A stretch of DNA of 64,000 nt from Ruminococcus sp. (lineage in GTDB: Bacteria > Bacillota > Clostridia > Oscillospirales > Ruminococcaceae): NCBI GenBank assembly GCA_017523285.1, contig JAFWWU010000161.1:1-64000 (forward strand), given 5' to 3'. The translations under genes and the position numbers were made by a program. This document shows, one piece after another, positions 7,328 through 15,597 of the stretch. The notes beneath the pieces were generated by a model. It was not told where the DNA came from. It was given only the letters and a program-made list of their open reading frames with translations, and searched no databases. Within the stretch, counting starts at the first letter, position 1, and every line of letters begins with the position of its first letter.

Positions 7328-8098
7328 TTAGTTGTTTATCAAATATGACGAAAAAACTACAAAATTTTTACGGCAAAAATCCTCGGCGTCAAGGGGGGAG
7401 AATAACTTTTCAACATCTTTGTGCAATAATTCTATATGCTGACCTTTTCCCAGTTCTACGGGCAATTTAAGACCACCCATTGATATACGCATCAGTCTTT
7501 CAACATGGTTTTCAACAGCTGCAAACATTCGTTTTACCTGATGATATTTTCCCTCATGTAATTCTATGAAAGCCCATTTTTCATTGTTTTCAACAGCAAA
7601 AACTCTTGCGGGCAGACACTTTTCACCGTTTTCAAGAATAAGTCCTTTTGTAAATTCGTCAACATATTTAATTTCAAATGGTCTGTCAAGTTTCACAAGG
7701 TAAATTTTGGGTATATGACGCTTGGGCGAGAGTATTCTGTGCGCCAGTTCCCCGTCATCTGTGAGAAAAACCATTCCAAGAGTATCCTTATCGAGTCGCC
7801 CTGCAGGAAAAAGTCCTTTTACTTTAAGCTCATCGGGAATGAGGTCAAGAACAGTTGCGCCATCTTTACTGTCCGTTGAGCAGACATAGCCCTCGGGCTT
7901 GTTGAGAATAATATAGGTATGCTCGCGGTATACGAGATTTTTTCCTTCAACGCATACAGTCTGATTTTCGGGATTAATCTGCATATCGGATTTTTTTACA
8001 GTAACTCCGTCAACGCTTACGCTTCCTTTTTTGACAATAAGTTTTATCTGAGCACGACTGTATTCTGTACGGTCGGCGATGAATTTATCAAGTCGCAT
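7328..8098 (-). CDS. rsuA: Small-subunit rRNA pseudouridine synthase RsuA family
   Basis: This 256-residue enzyme is predicted to convert a uridine of rRNA (U516 of 16S rRNA in E. coli RsuA) to pseudouridine. An N-terminal S4 RNA-binding domain (MRLDKFIADRTEYSRAQIK) is followed by the catalytic domain, with the motif PAGRLDKDTLGMVFL carrying the catalytic Asp. The later segment KYHQVKRMFAA is the usual RsuA/RluB/E/F motif. Its length is normal. RsuA versus RluB specificity cannot be settled from motifs alone, but the size and the lack of a long basic tail favour RsuA. Confidence 0.88.
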   Translation of the reverse strand: MRLDKFIADRTEYSRAQIKLIVKKGSVSVDGVTVKKSDMQINPENQTVCVEGKNLVYREHTYIILNKPEGYVCSTDSKDGATVLDLIPDELKVKGLFPAGRLDKDTLGMVFLTDDGELAHRILSPKRHIPKIYLVKLDRPFEIKYVDEFTKGLILENGEKCLPARVFAVENNEKWAFIELHEGKYHQVKRMFAAVENHVERLMRISMGGLKLPVELGKGQHIELLHKDVEKLFSPLDAEDFCRKNFVVFSSYLINN

Positions 8099-8185
8099 AA
8101 TGAACCTTTCTGTGTTTCATAGTATAAATTGAATTTTATGGACATATATATACATATATATTATTTGCAAGAGGTGTGGTTGTAT

Positions 8186-8608
8186 ATGACAAAAAGAAAA
8201 AAGATAGCAATTATATCGGGGATAATTCTTGTTGTCGGATTTATTTTTATGCCTGAAGCAAAGAATTCCGATACATCTGCCTCGGCTGTGAACGCCGAAA
8301 CTGCGTCAGAGCGTATTGACTATTTCGCTTCACATGGCTGGGAGGTTGAAGAGCTTTATAACCAGCGCATAATAATTCCATCAGAATTCAGTGCTGTTTA
8401 TGAAGAATATGTAATGCTTCAGGATGAACAGGGACTTCCTTTGCGTAAACATAAAGGTGAAGAAGCTCAGCTTTATGTATATCAGGTAAAAAATTACAGC
8501 CCCGACGGCAAAAATATGCTGGCAGAGCTGATAGTATGTAATAATGTAGCAGTAGCCTCAATGATTTACAGTGAAGATCAGGGAAGCCTGCGCTCAGGTG
8601 TTATCTGA
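8186..8608 (+). CDS. DUF4830-like exported protein
   Basis: This 140-residue protein has a short basic N-terminus and one hydrophobic helix (about residues 5-22), so it is probably membrane-anchored with the rest outside. The C-terminal domain contains GWEVEELYNQRIIIPSEF, EYVMLQDEQGLPL and a final short beta segment. These resemble DUF4830 proteins of Clostridia, whose function is unknown. ATG 8186 follows GAGGTG; the earlier in-frame ATG at 8129 lacks a ribosome site. It converges on the next gene with no gap: the two stop codons are adjacent. Confidence 0.65.
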   Translation: MTKRKKIAIISGIILVVGFIFMPEAKNSDTSASAVNAETASERIDYFASHGWEVEELYNQRIIIPSEFSAVYEEYVMLQDEQGLPLRKHKGEEAQLYVYQVKNYSPDGKNMLAELIVCNNVAVASMIYSEDQGSLRSGVI

Positions 8609-8974
8609 TTACTTGAATATTTCTAAAGTACCGATAACAGGAATTCTTACAGCCATACCCTTATATGCGCAAACCATAAGAAGAATCATAGTGACAAAAA
8701 ATACGACAGAAAGAAGCCAACCTACAATAGCACCTAAAACAGGAATAAATGCAAGAATAACTCTTATAACTGAAATCGCAATGTTTGCAAGGAAGAATGC
8801 AAAGCCCTGATTTGCGTGGAACTTAGCGTATGCAGAGTTCTTGTCTGCAACAAAAGGAACGAAGAATAAAATTCCGAGATATGCGAGAACGCAGAAAAAC
8901 TGATTTTTCTTTACTTCCTCTGCTGTGAATGTTGCCTGTGCGTTTGCGTCATTGAACTGATTCATGAAATCCAT
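8609..8974 (-). CDS. DUF4870/Tic20-like small membrane protein
   Basis: This 121-residue protein has a polar N-terminus of about 22 residues and then three to four membrane helices. The segment AKFHANQGFAFFLANIAI matches the F-H-NQ(G/A) motif of DUF4870-type proteins, often labelled Tic20-like. The function of the family in bacteria is not established. GGAGGT lies 8 bases upstream of the ATG. It is convergent with the DUF4830-like gene, and no terminator separates them. Confidence 0.65.
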   Translation of the reverse strand: MDFMNQFNDANAQATFTAEEVKKNQFFCVLAYLGILFFVPFVADKNSAYAKFHANQGFAFFLANIAISVIRVILAFIPVLGAIVGWLLSVVFFVTMILLMVCAYKGMAVRIPVIGTLEIFK

Positions 8975-9006
8975 TGTAAAAACCTCCGATGAAATGATTT
9001 TTAATC

Positions 9007-9801
9007 TTATTTTGCTTCAATTCCCTTTATCATATTATCAAGGATATTAAAGCTGTTTGTAAGGTCGGAAACTCCTGTAAAGCAGCCGTTATAAAGCTCC
9101 AACACAACTGAAATATCAGGAGAAACTTTATAAAGCTCTGAAAGAAATTTCCTTATGTTGAATCGCCCTTTGCCTATTAAAAGGCAATCGCCGATTTCGC
9201 TGTTATCGCTTATATGAACGTGAGCTATTTTATTGCCGAGTGCGGAAATATAGTCGAAAGGATTTTCGCCCGAACGCACAGCTTGCTTTGTATCGAGTAC
9301 AAAGCTTATGTTATCGCCGAGCATTTTTGAAAGCTCTTTCAGATAAGAAACATTACCGCTAAGGCATCGTGAAACATTTTCAATTGCAACGTTTATTCCG
9401 AATTCCTTTCCTGCCTCACGCAGTTTAAGATAACGCTGGCAGAATATCTCTTTATTGGAGTTCGGAGCGCCTTTATGTCCGTGCAGAACGAAAATATCAG
9501 CACCTACGATATTCATAAAATCAAAATATTTCTTATAATAATCGAGCATATCATTGAATCTTCTCGGATAATCCGAAAAAAGCATCATAGGTTCGATTTC
9601 ACAGGTGAACGGATGAACCGCACAGCAGGAAACATCGAATCTCCGCATAGTTTCAGAAAGACTCTGAGCAAATATTTTATTCAGCTCTGAATGAGAATTA
9701 ACAAATATTTCGACATTATTTACGGCATTTAAAGCGAGCTCATAGAGGCTGTCTTCAAGAAGCTTCGGATAAAGACAAGCCGTTGAAACTGCGGCTTTCA
9801 G
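9007..9801 (-). CDS. Sugar phosphate isomerase/epimerase-like TIM barrel protein, probable CTG start
   Basis: This predicted 264-residue TIM-barrel metalloprotein belongs to the xylose isomerase-like/AP endonuclease 2 superfamily. Likely metal ligands are visible in order: FVLHGHKG, AIENVSR, VLDTKQA, AHVHIS and VLELYNG. The actual substrate is unknown. The family pattern (M-K-x-AVSTACxYP) begins exactly at a CTG codon at 9801-9799, which has a perfect GGAGGT 9 bases upstream. The only nearby ATG (9825) has no ribosome site and would encode that site. A TTGACA/TATAAT promoter at 9875-9848 predicts transcription starting near 9841, so the longer open frame upstream is not transcribed. It is divergent from cbiD. 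Confidence 0.75.
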   Translation of the reverse strand: MKAAVSTACLYPKLLEDSLYELALNAVNNVEIFVNSHSELNKIFAQSLSETMRRFDVSCCAVHPFTCEIEPMMLFSDYPRRFNDMLDYYKKYFDFMNIVGADIFVLHGHKGAPNSNKEIFCQRYLKLREAGKEFGINVAIENVSRCLSGNVSYLKELSKMLGDNISFVLDTKQAVRSGENPFDYISALGNKIAHVHISDNSEIGDCLLIGKGRFNIRKFLSELYKVSPDISVVLELYNGCFTGVSDLTNSFNILDNMIKGIEAK

Positions 9802-9847
9802 AACAGCAGCACCTCCGTTTAGCATAACAGCGTAAAACGCTACATTT

Positions 9848-9875
9848 ATTATATCACATTTCAGTAAAATGTCAA
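9848..9875 (-). promoter_or_regulatory. Sigma-A promoter of the TIM-barrel gene
   Basis: On the minus strand, a perfect TTGACA (9875-9870) and a perfect TATAAT (9853-9848) are separated by 16 bases. This places the transcript start close to the CTG start codon. Confidence 0.85.
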
Positions 9876-9954
9876 TGTTTTTCGACGCATATTCAATTAA
9901 TTTAAGATTGTATTCACAGATTCGACGAAAAGAAAGCTTCTTAAAATCATATAG

Positions 9955-9983
9955 TTGAAATAATCCCGATTTTATTGTATAAT
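9955..9983 (+). promoter_or_regulatory. Sigma-A promoter of the cobalamin biosynthesis operon
   Basis: TTGAAA (9955-9960) and TATAAT (9978-9983) are separated by 17 bases, with only about 35 bases from the likely transcript start to cbiD. The leader is too short for a cobalamin riboswitch. Confidence 0.85.
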
Positions 9984-10024
9984 GTTGAAGTATAAAGTAA
10001 TAATTTTCGTCAGGAGGAGCAAAA

Positions 10025-11164
10025 ATGCTTGATGAGTTCATTTGTCACGGCAAAGAAAAGCTGAGATGCGGCTATACAACAGGCTCATGTGCGGCTGCGG
10101 CTGCAAAAGCGGCGGCAGAAATGCTTTTATCCGAAGCTAATGTATCATTTGTCGGCATTTCAACTCCAAAGGGAATAAAGCTTAAGCTCGATGTACTTGA
10201 GCCGATGATAAATGAAAATTATGCTGAATGTGCAATAAAAAAAGACAGCGGTGATGATCCTGATATAACAAACGGAATACTTGTATTTGCGAGAGTAAGC
10301 AAAATTGCGTCGGGAATTGAAATAACAGGCGGCAGAGGTATAGGAATTATTACAAAATCAGGTCTTGACCAGCCTGTCGGAGAATATGCGATAAATTCCG
10401 TTCCGAGAAAAATGATAAAATCCGCATTGGAAGAAATCGCTGAAAAATATGATTATCACGGTGGATTAAGAGCTGAGATTTCCGTTCCGAACGGTGAAGA
10501 AATCGCAAAGAAAACATATAATCCACGAATGGGAATAGAGGGCGGAATATCAATAATCGGGACAAGCGGAATTGTCGAGCCGATGAGCAATTCTGCACTA
10601 ATAGATACAATACGTCTTGAAGCGAAAATGCGTTATTCCGAGGGATACAGAAATCTTTTGCTGACGCTTGGAAATTACAGCGAGAATTATATTCAGAAGT
10701 CGATGCCGTTTGTACTTGAAAAAAGTGTAAAATGCAGTAATTTTATAGGAGAGGCAATTGATATAGCACTTGAAACAGGCTTTGAAAGAATACTTATTAT
10801 CGGGCATATCGGAAAGCTTGTAAAGCTTGGTGCAGGCATTATGAATACACATTCCGCACAGGCTGACGGAAGAATGGATGTGCTTGTTACCTGTGGAATG
10901 CTTGCGGATGCGGATGTAAATCTGCTTAAAGAAATACCGCAATGTGTGACGGTTGATTCTGCTCTCGATATATTGAAAAGTGGCAGATATATGGAAAAAA
11001 CGCTTGATATTCTTGCAGACAGGGCGGAATATTATCTTAATGCAAAGGTGAAAAACGAAATTGAAATCGGTGCGGTGATGTTTTCTGAAAAGCATGGAAT
11101 TTCTGTTAAAACATCACTTGCAGATAAGCTTATAAAAATGATTTCGGAGGAATACAATGGTTGA
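10025..11164 (+). CDS. cbiD: Cobalt-precorrin-5B C1-methyltransferase CbiD
   Basis: This 379-residue enzyme methylates C1 of the corrin ring in the anaerobic, early-cobalt route to cobalamin, using S-adenosylmethionine. The N-terminal segment LRCGYTTGSCAAAAAKAAA is diagnostic, and GGRGIGIITK and ILIIGHIGKLVKLGAGIMNTH follow in the usual order. Its length is normal. GGAGGAG lies 6 bases before the ATG. It is the first gene of a 15-gene run reaching to 23668, in which most neighbours overlap by a few bases, and it overlaps cbiF by 8 bases. Confidence 0.96.
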   Translation: MLDEFICHGKEKLRCGYTTGSCAAAAAKAAAEMLLSEANVSFVGISTPKGIKLKLDVLEPMINENYAECAIKKDSGDDPDITNGILVFARVSKIASGIEITGGRGIGIITKSGLDQPVGEYAINSVPRKMIKSALEEIAEKYDYHGGLRAEISVPNGEEIAKKTYNPRMGIEGGISIIGTSGIVEPMSNSALIDTIRLEAKMRYSEGYRNLLLTLGNYSENYIQKSMPFVLEKSVKCSNFIGEAIDIALETGFERILIIGHIGKLVKLGAGIMNTHSAQADGRMDVLVTCGMLADADVNLLKEIPQCVTVDSALDILKSGRYMEKTLDILADRAEYYLNAKVKNEIEIGAVMFSEKHGISVKTSLADKLIKMISEEYNG

Positions 11165-11912
11165 TTTTGTCGGGGCAGGCTGTGGTGCGGCAGACCTCAT
11201 AACTCTAAGAGGAAAAAAGCTGATTGAAAATGCCGATGTGATTATATATGCAGGCTCGCTTGTAAATCCTGAGCTTTTAAGCTACGCAAAGGAAGATTGT
11301 GAAATTCATAATAGTGCATATATGACGCTTGACGAGGTTATTTCCGTTATTGAAAATGCAGAGAATAAGGGAAGAAATACTGTCCGTCTGCATACGGGCG
11401 ACCCCTCGCTCTATGGTGCTATAAGAGAGCAGATGGACAGGCTTGAAGAACTTGGAATTGCCTATGAAATATGCCCGGGTGTAAGCTCATTCTGCGGTGC
11501 GGCGGCGGCACTTAAAGCAGAATATACGCTCCCCGATGTATCACAGACTGTAATCATTACAAGAATGGCAGGAAGAACTCCCGTACCCGAAAAAGAGGAT
11601 ATCGAAAAGCTTGCGGCACATGGTGCGACAATGGTTATTTTTCTTAGTACGGGATTATTGAAGGAGTTGTCTGAAAAGCTTGTAAAAGGCGGATATTCAG
11701 CCGATACACCTGCGGCTGTTGTGTATAAGGCAAGCTGGAATGACGAAAAAGTGTGCCGATGCACTGTCGGGACACTTTATGAAACGGCAGAAAAAAACGG
11801 AATAAAAAAGACAGCACTTATAACTGTCGGAAATTTTCTCGGAAGTGATTATTCTCTTTCAAAGCTTTATGACAGTACATTTGAAACTGAATTCAGAAAG
11901 GCAACAGAATGA
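11157..11912 (+). CDS. cbiF: Cobalt-precorrin-4 C11-methyltransferase CbiF/CobM
   Basis: This 251-residue S-adenosylmethionine-dependent tetrapyrrole methylase starts VDFVGAGCGAADLITLRG and has VIIYAGSLVN, the typical CbiF/CobM version of the first loop. TGDPSLYGAIREQM and YEICPGVSSFCGAAAAL are the two substrate-site signatures of the fold. It methylates C11. It overlaps cbiD at its start and cbiG at its end (ATGA), which suggests translational coupling. The length and the GS-VN motif separate it from the C17 (CbiH) and C20 (CbiL) enzymes. Confidence 0.93.
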   Translation: MVDFVGAGCGAADLITLRGKKLIENADVIIYAGSLVNPELLSYAKEDCEIHNSAYMTLDEVISVIENAENKGRNTVRLHTGDPSLYGAIREQMDRLEELGIAYEICPGVSSFCGAAAALKAEYTLPDVSQTVIITRMAGRTPVPEKEDIEKLAAHGATMVIFLSTGLLKELSEKLVKGGYSADTPAAVVYKASWNDEKVCRCTVGTLYETAEKNGIKKTALITVGNFLGSDYSLSKLYDSTFETEFRKATE

Positions 11913-12943
11913 AAGCAGTAATAATTTCAATTACTGAAAAAGGACGTATTCTTTCTGAAAGTATATGCAGAAGCATTGCTGAAAAATATGACGTAACACG
12001 TTATACATTTCATAAAAACAGCGATGAAAACAGCGTTTCTTTTTCAGATATAAACAGCATTGTTTCTGATGTTTTCTATGACAGCGAGGTTGTTATTTTC
12101 GTGTGTGCCTGCGGTATTGCGGTACGCAGTATAGCTCCGTTTGTTCATTCAAAAGAGAGTGACCCTGCTGTCATTGTTATAGATGATAATGGAAAATTCG
12201 TCATACCGATTTTATCGGGACATCTTGGCGGTGCAAACGCATTGGCGAAATATATTTCAGAGAAAATCGGAGCTTTGCCTGTAATTACAACTGCAACAGA
12301 TATCGGTGGAAAATTCTCTCCCGATAGCTTTGCAAAGGCGAATAATCTTATTATAGTAAATATTTCAGCCGCAAAGGAAATAGCGGCGGCTGTTCTTGGA
12401 AATGAAAAAATCGGACTTGTATCTGATTATGAATGTATCAATATTCCGTCTGATATAGTGAAAGACGGAAACAGCATAAATGGTATATGCATTTCTGCTG
12501 ATATAAATAAAAAGCCATTTGAAAACACGCTTAATCTTGTGCCGAAAAATGTTGTAATAGGAATCGGATGCAAGCGTGGTACAGATTTTAAAACAATAGA
12601 AAAGCATATTTCTGATAGCCTTGAAGCAAGCGGAATTGAAATGAAACGTATTTGTGCAGTTGCAACAATAGATATAAAATCAGATGAAAAGGGATTGCTT
12701 GAATTCTGTGAAAAATACGGAGTAAAGCTGTTTACTTATACTGCTGATGAGCTTATGAGCGTTTCGGGGAATTTTACAAGGTCGGATTTTGTGCTTTCAC
12801 AGACGGGCACAGATAACGTGTGCGAAAGAGGCGTTGTGAAATCTGGCGGAAAGCTTATAATGCGTAAAAAATTCGCAAATGGAGTAACGGCGGCGGCAGG
12901 AGAAATTCCTGTTACAATTGATTTTGCAAAGGAGATTTTATGA
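11909..12943 (+). CDS. cbiG: Cobalt-precorrin-5A hydrolase CbiG
   Basis: This 344-residue enzyme opens the delta-lactone of cobalt-precorrin-5A and releases acetaldehyde, a step unique to the anaerobic route. The N-terminal domain has CACGIAVRSIAPFV and LSGHLGGANALA. The C-terminal domain starts near VVIGIGCKRGTDFKTIEKHI and includes FVLSQTGTDNVCERGVV, both typical of CbiG. Its start overlaps the cbiF stop (ATGA) and its stop overlaps the cbiH start in the same way. Confidence 0.93.
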   Translation: MKAVIISITEKGRILSESICRSIAEKYDVTRYTFHKNSDENSVSFSDINSIVSDVFYDSEVVIFVCACGIAVRSIAPFVHSKESDPAVIVIDDNGKFVIPILSGHLGGANALAKYISEKIGALPVITTATDIGGKFSPDSFAKANNLIIVNISAAKEIAAAVLGNEKIGLVSDYECINIPSDIVKDGNSINGICISADINKKPFENTLNLVPKNVVIGIGCKRGTDFKTIEKHISDSLEASGIEMKRICAVATIDIKSDEKGLLEFCEKYGVKLFTYTADELMSVSGNFTRSDFVLSQTGTDNVCERGVVKSGGKLIMRKKFANGVTAAAGEIPVTIDFAKEIL

Positions 12944-13668
12944 AGCTGTATGTTGTGGGATTCGGCTGTGGAAGCCGTAACGGAATGACAATTGAAGCAC
13001 AGACAGCAATTGAGCAAAGCGATATTATTGTCGGATATACTGTTTATACTGAGCTTTTGAAGCAGTATTTTCCCGAAAAGGAATATTATTCAACTGCAAT
13101 GCGTCAGGAATGTGACAGGGTAGATTATGCTCTTTCAAAAGCGGCTGAGGGGAAAACTGTATCGCTTGTTTGTAGTGGTGACAGCTCGGTTTATGGAATG
13201 GCAGGGCTTGCGTATGAGCTTTCAGAGCGTTATCCCGAAGTTGAAATCGAAAGTGTTGCAGGAGTAACTGCGGCATTAAGCGGAGGGGCAATTCTCGGAG
13301 CACCTTTGACACATGATTTTGCGGTAATAAGTCTTTCTGATTTGCTTACACCTATTGATAAGATTTTTCATCGTCTTAAATGTGCCGCAGAGGGCGATTT
13401 TACAATTGCTCTTTATAATCCGTCATCAAAAAAACGTGCTGATTATCTTGAAAAAGCGAGTGAAATAATGCTGAGATACAAATCAGCAGATACAGTCTGC
13501 GGATATGTAAAAAATATAGGAAGAAGCGGACAGGAAAGCTGTATTCTTACATTGGAGGAGCTTAAAAATACTAAGGTCGATATGTTCACAACTGTTTTCA
13601 TCGGTAACAGCGAAACTAAAATTATAGGCGGAAAAATGGTAACTCCGAGAGGATACAGAAATGTTTAG
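12940..13668 (+). CDS. cbiH: Cobalt-precorrin-3 C17-methyltransferase CbiH/CobJ
   Basis: This 242-residue tetrapyrrole methylase starts LYVVGFGCGSRNGMTIEAQ. VGYTVYTELLKQYFP is typical of CbiH/CobJ, and CSGDSSVYGMAGLAYEL and VTAALSGGAILGAPLTHDF mark the substrate and cofactor sites. It methylates C17 with ring contraction. GGAG lies just upstream, and the ATGA junction with cbiG implies coupled translation. It overlaps cbiJ by 8 bases. There is no extra ferredoxin-like or nitrite-reductase domain, so it is the short form. Confidence 0.93.
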   Translation: MKLYVVGFGCGSRNGMTIEAQTAIEQSDIIVGYTVYTELLKQYFPEKEYYSTAMRQECDRVDYALSKAAEGKTVSLVCSGDSSVYGMAGLAYELSERYPEVEIESVAGVTAALSGGAILGAPLTHDFAVISLSDLLTPIDKIFHRLKCAAEGDFTIALYNPSSKKRADYLEKASEIMLRYKSADTVCGYVKNIGRSGQESCILTLEELKNTKVDMFTTVFIGNSETKIIGGKMVTPRGYRNV

Positions 13669-14407
13669 ACTTCTTATTTTCGGTGGTACTTCTGAGGGCA
13701 GAGAGCTTGCGGAATTCTGTGCGGCAAATAGAATATATGCAGTTATTTCGGTTGCTACCGATTACGGAGCAGAGCTTCTTCCCGAAAGCGAATATACGGA
13801 AATTTTAATCGGCAGGCTTGATAATAACGAAATAATTAAACTTTTATCTGAAAATAATTTTAAAACTGTAATAGATGCAACTCATCCTTATGCTGAGCTT
13901 GCAACTGAAAATATCCGCATAGCCTGTAATGAAACGAAAACAGAATACTATCGTCTGAAAAGAGAAGAAAATCAGCTTTACGGAACAATATTTAATAATA
14001 CAGATGAGCTTATTATGTATCTTAACGGAAATGAAAAACGCATATTAAGCACTCTCGGAAGTAAAGAAATCCCACATTTATGCCGAATAAACAATTATAA
14101 AGAGCGTTTATGGATGCGTGTATTATCTGCGGAGGCGGTTTCTGAATATTGCACGGGATTTGAGGCTGATGAAAGCAGAATGTTTTTCGGGAAAGGTCCG
14201 TTTTCGGTTGAGCAGAATATGGCTCATATAAGAAAAAGCGGAGCAGAAATACTGATTACTAAGGAAAGCGGCTCAGCAGGCGGATATCCTGAAAAGGCTG
14301 AAGCGGCAAAACGACTCGGGATTGAGCTTATAACAATAAAACGCCCCGAAGAATCGGGATATACATTAAGTGAAATCAAGGAAATAATCTTAAAGGAAAT
14401 AAAATGA
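13661..14407 (+). CDS. cbiJ: Cobalt-precorrin-6A reductase CbiJ/CobK
   Basis: This 248-residue NAD(P)H-dependent reductase starts with the nucleotide-binding motif LLIFGGTSEGRELAEF. VIDATHPYAELATENI, a hallmark of CbiJ/CobK, lies near residue 70. ITKESGSAGGYPEKAEAAK near the C-terminus matches the family end. It reduces cobalt-precorrin-6A. It lies between cbiH and the cbiE-cbiT fusion and overlaps both. Confidence 0.92.
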   Translation: MFRLLIFGGTSEGRELAEFCAANRIYAVISVATDYGAELLPESEYTEILIGRLDNNEIIKLLSENNFKTVIDATHPYAELATENIRIACNETKTEYYRLKREENQLYGTIFNNTDELIMYLNGNEKRILSTLGSKEIPHLCRINNYKERLWMRVLSAEAVSEYCTGFEADESRMFFGKGPFSVEQNMAHIRKSGAEILITKESGSAGGYPEKAEAAKRLGIELITIKRPEESGYTLSEIKEIILKEIK

Positions 14408-15597
14408 AAATATATATAATCGGAACAGGTATGGAGGGCGATAAAACTCTTACCTCAGAAGCAAGAAAAGCAATTGAAAAAGCTGATGTGCTGATTGGTG
14501 CAGAGCGTATACTTAAAGCTTTTGAAGACTATGGAAAAGAATACTTTATCAGTTGGAAAAGTGAAGAAATTTCAGATTTTCTTAAAGAAAAGCAGACAGA
14601 AACTGCGGCAGTTCTTATGTCGGGTGACTGCGGATTTTACAGTGGTGCGCAAAAGCTTATAAATGCTCTGAAAGATTATGAAACAGAAATAATCTGCGGT
14701 ATTTCCTCCCCAGTGTATTTTTGTTCGAAAATTAAAAAAACATGGCAGAATATGCGGTTTATAAGTCTGCATGGAAATAACGAAAATATAATCCGTAATA
14801 TATGCCGCAATGAATACTGTTTTTTCCTGCTTGGCGGAGATGTTACAGCAGATGAAATCTGCAAAAGGCTTTGCGAATACGGTAGAGATAATATAAACGT
14901 ATATATCGGAGAAAATCTCGGTTATGAAAACGAAAGGATTCAAAGCGGCAAGGCTTCGGATTTTATAAGTATGGAATTTGAAAAGCTCAGTGTTATGGTG
15001 ACGGAAAATTCTGATTATGAGCAGGCAGTAAAGCTTGGAATTTGTGATGATGATTTTGTAAGAGGAAATGTTCCCATGACAAAATCGGAAATAAGAAGTG
15101 CAGTTATTTCAAAGCTTGATATCGGCAGAAACGATATTTGCTGGGATATAGGCTGTGGGACAGGCTCTGTTTCGGTTGAAATGGCACTTCAATGCTATGA
15201 CGGAGCAGTTTATGCTGTTGATAAAAATGATGAAGCAGTAAAGCTTACTGCTGAAAATGCTTTCAGATTCGGCTGTGACAATATAAAAATTACAAGCGGA
15301 GAAGCAACACAGGTGATTTCTGAATTTCCTGCACCTGACAGAGTGTTTATCGGTGGCTCGTGCGGTAAAATAAAAGAGATAATGAATGCCGTATATGATA
15401 AAAACATCTGTGCTGAAATAGTGATAACAGCTGTTTCGCTTGAAACGCTCAATGAAGCTGTTGAAGCCTTTTCGAATTTTAAAGTTTATAATCCCGAAAT
15501 AGTACAGATAGCTGTTACAAGAACAAGAAAGCTTGGAAATCATACAATGCTTTCGGCGGAAAATCCAATTTTCATAATAAAAGGAGTACGCAATTGA
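14404..15597 (+). CDS. cbiET: Fused cobalt-precorrin-7 C5-methyltransferase and C15-methyltransferase/decarboxylase (CbiE-CbiT)
   Basis: This 397-residue protein joins two enzymes. Residues 1 to about 195 are a tetrapyrrole methylase (CbiE: IYIIGTGMEGDKTLTSEA, LMSGDCGFYSGAQKL). From about residue 205 there is a Rossmann methyltransferase (CbiT: ICWDIGCGTGSVSVEMAL, VYAVDKNDEAV). It is equivalent to aerobic CobL and carries out methylation at C5 and C15 with loss of the C12 acetate carboxyl. Both cofactor motifs look intact. Its start overlaps the cbiJ stop (ATGA) and its stop overlaps the TTG start of cbiA. Confidence 0.94.
   Translation: MKIYIIGTGMEGDKTLTSEARKAIEKADVLIGAERILKAFEDYGKEYFISWKSEEISDFLKEKQTETAAVLMSGDCGFYSGAQKLINALKDYETEIICGISSPVYFCSKIKKTWQNMRFISLHGNNENIIRNICRNEYCFFLLGGDVTADEICKRLCEYGRDNINVYIGENLGYENERIQSGKASDFISMEFEKLSVMVTENSDYEQAVKLGICDDDFVRGNVPMTKSEIRSAVISKLDIGRNDICWDIGCGTGSVSVEMALQCYDGAVYAVDKNDEAVKLTAENAFRFGCDNIKITSGEATQVISEFPAPDRVFIGGSCGKIKEIMNAVYDKNICAEIVITAVSLETLNEAVEAFSNFKVYNPEIVQIAVTRTRKLGNHTMLSAENPIFIIKGVRN

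Noticed and set aside
9984..10024. Second cobalamin riboswitch in front of cbiD
   Set aside because: Only about 35 bases lie between the predicted transcript start and the start codon, and no B12 box is present.
10598..11095. Minus-strand open frame inside cbiD
   Set aside because: It is antisense to a well-supported enzyme gene, has biased composition and lacks a ribosome site.
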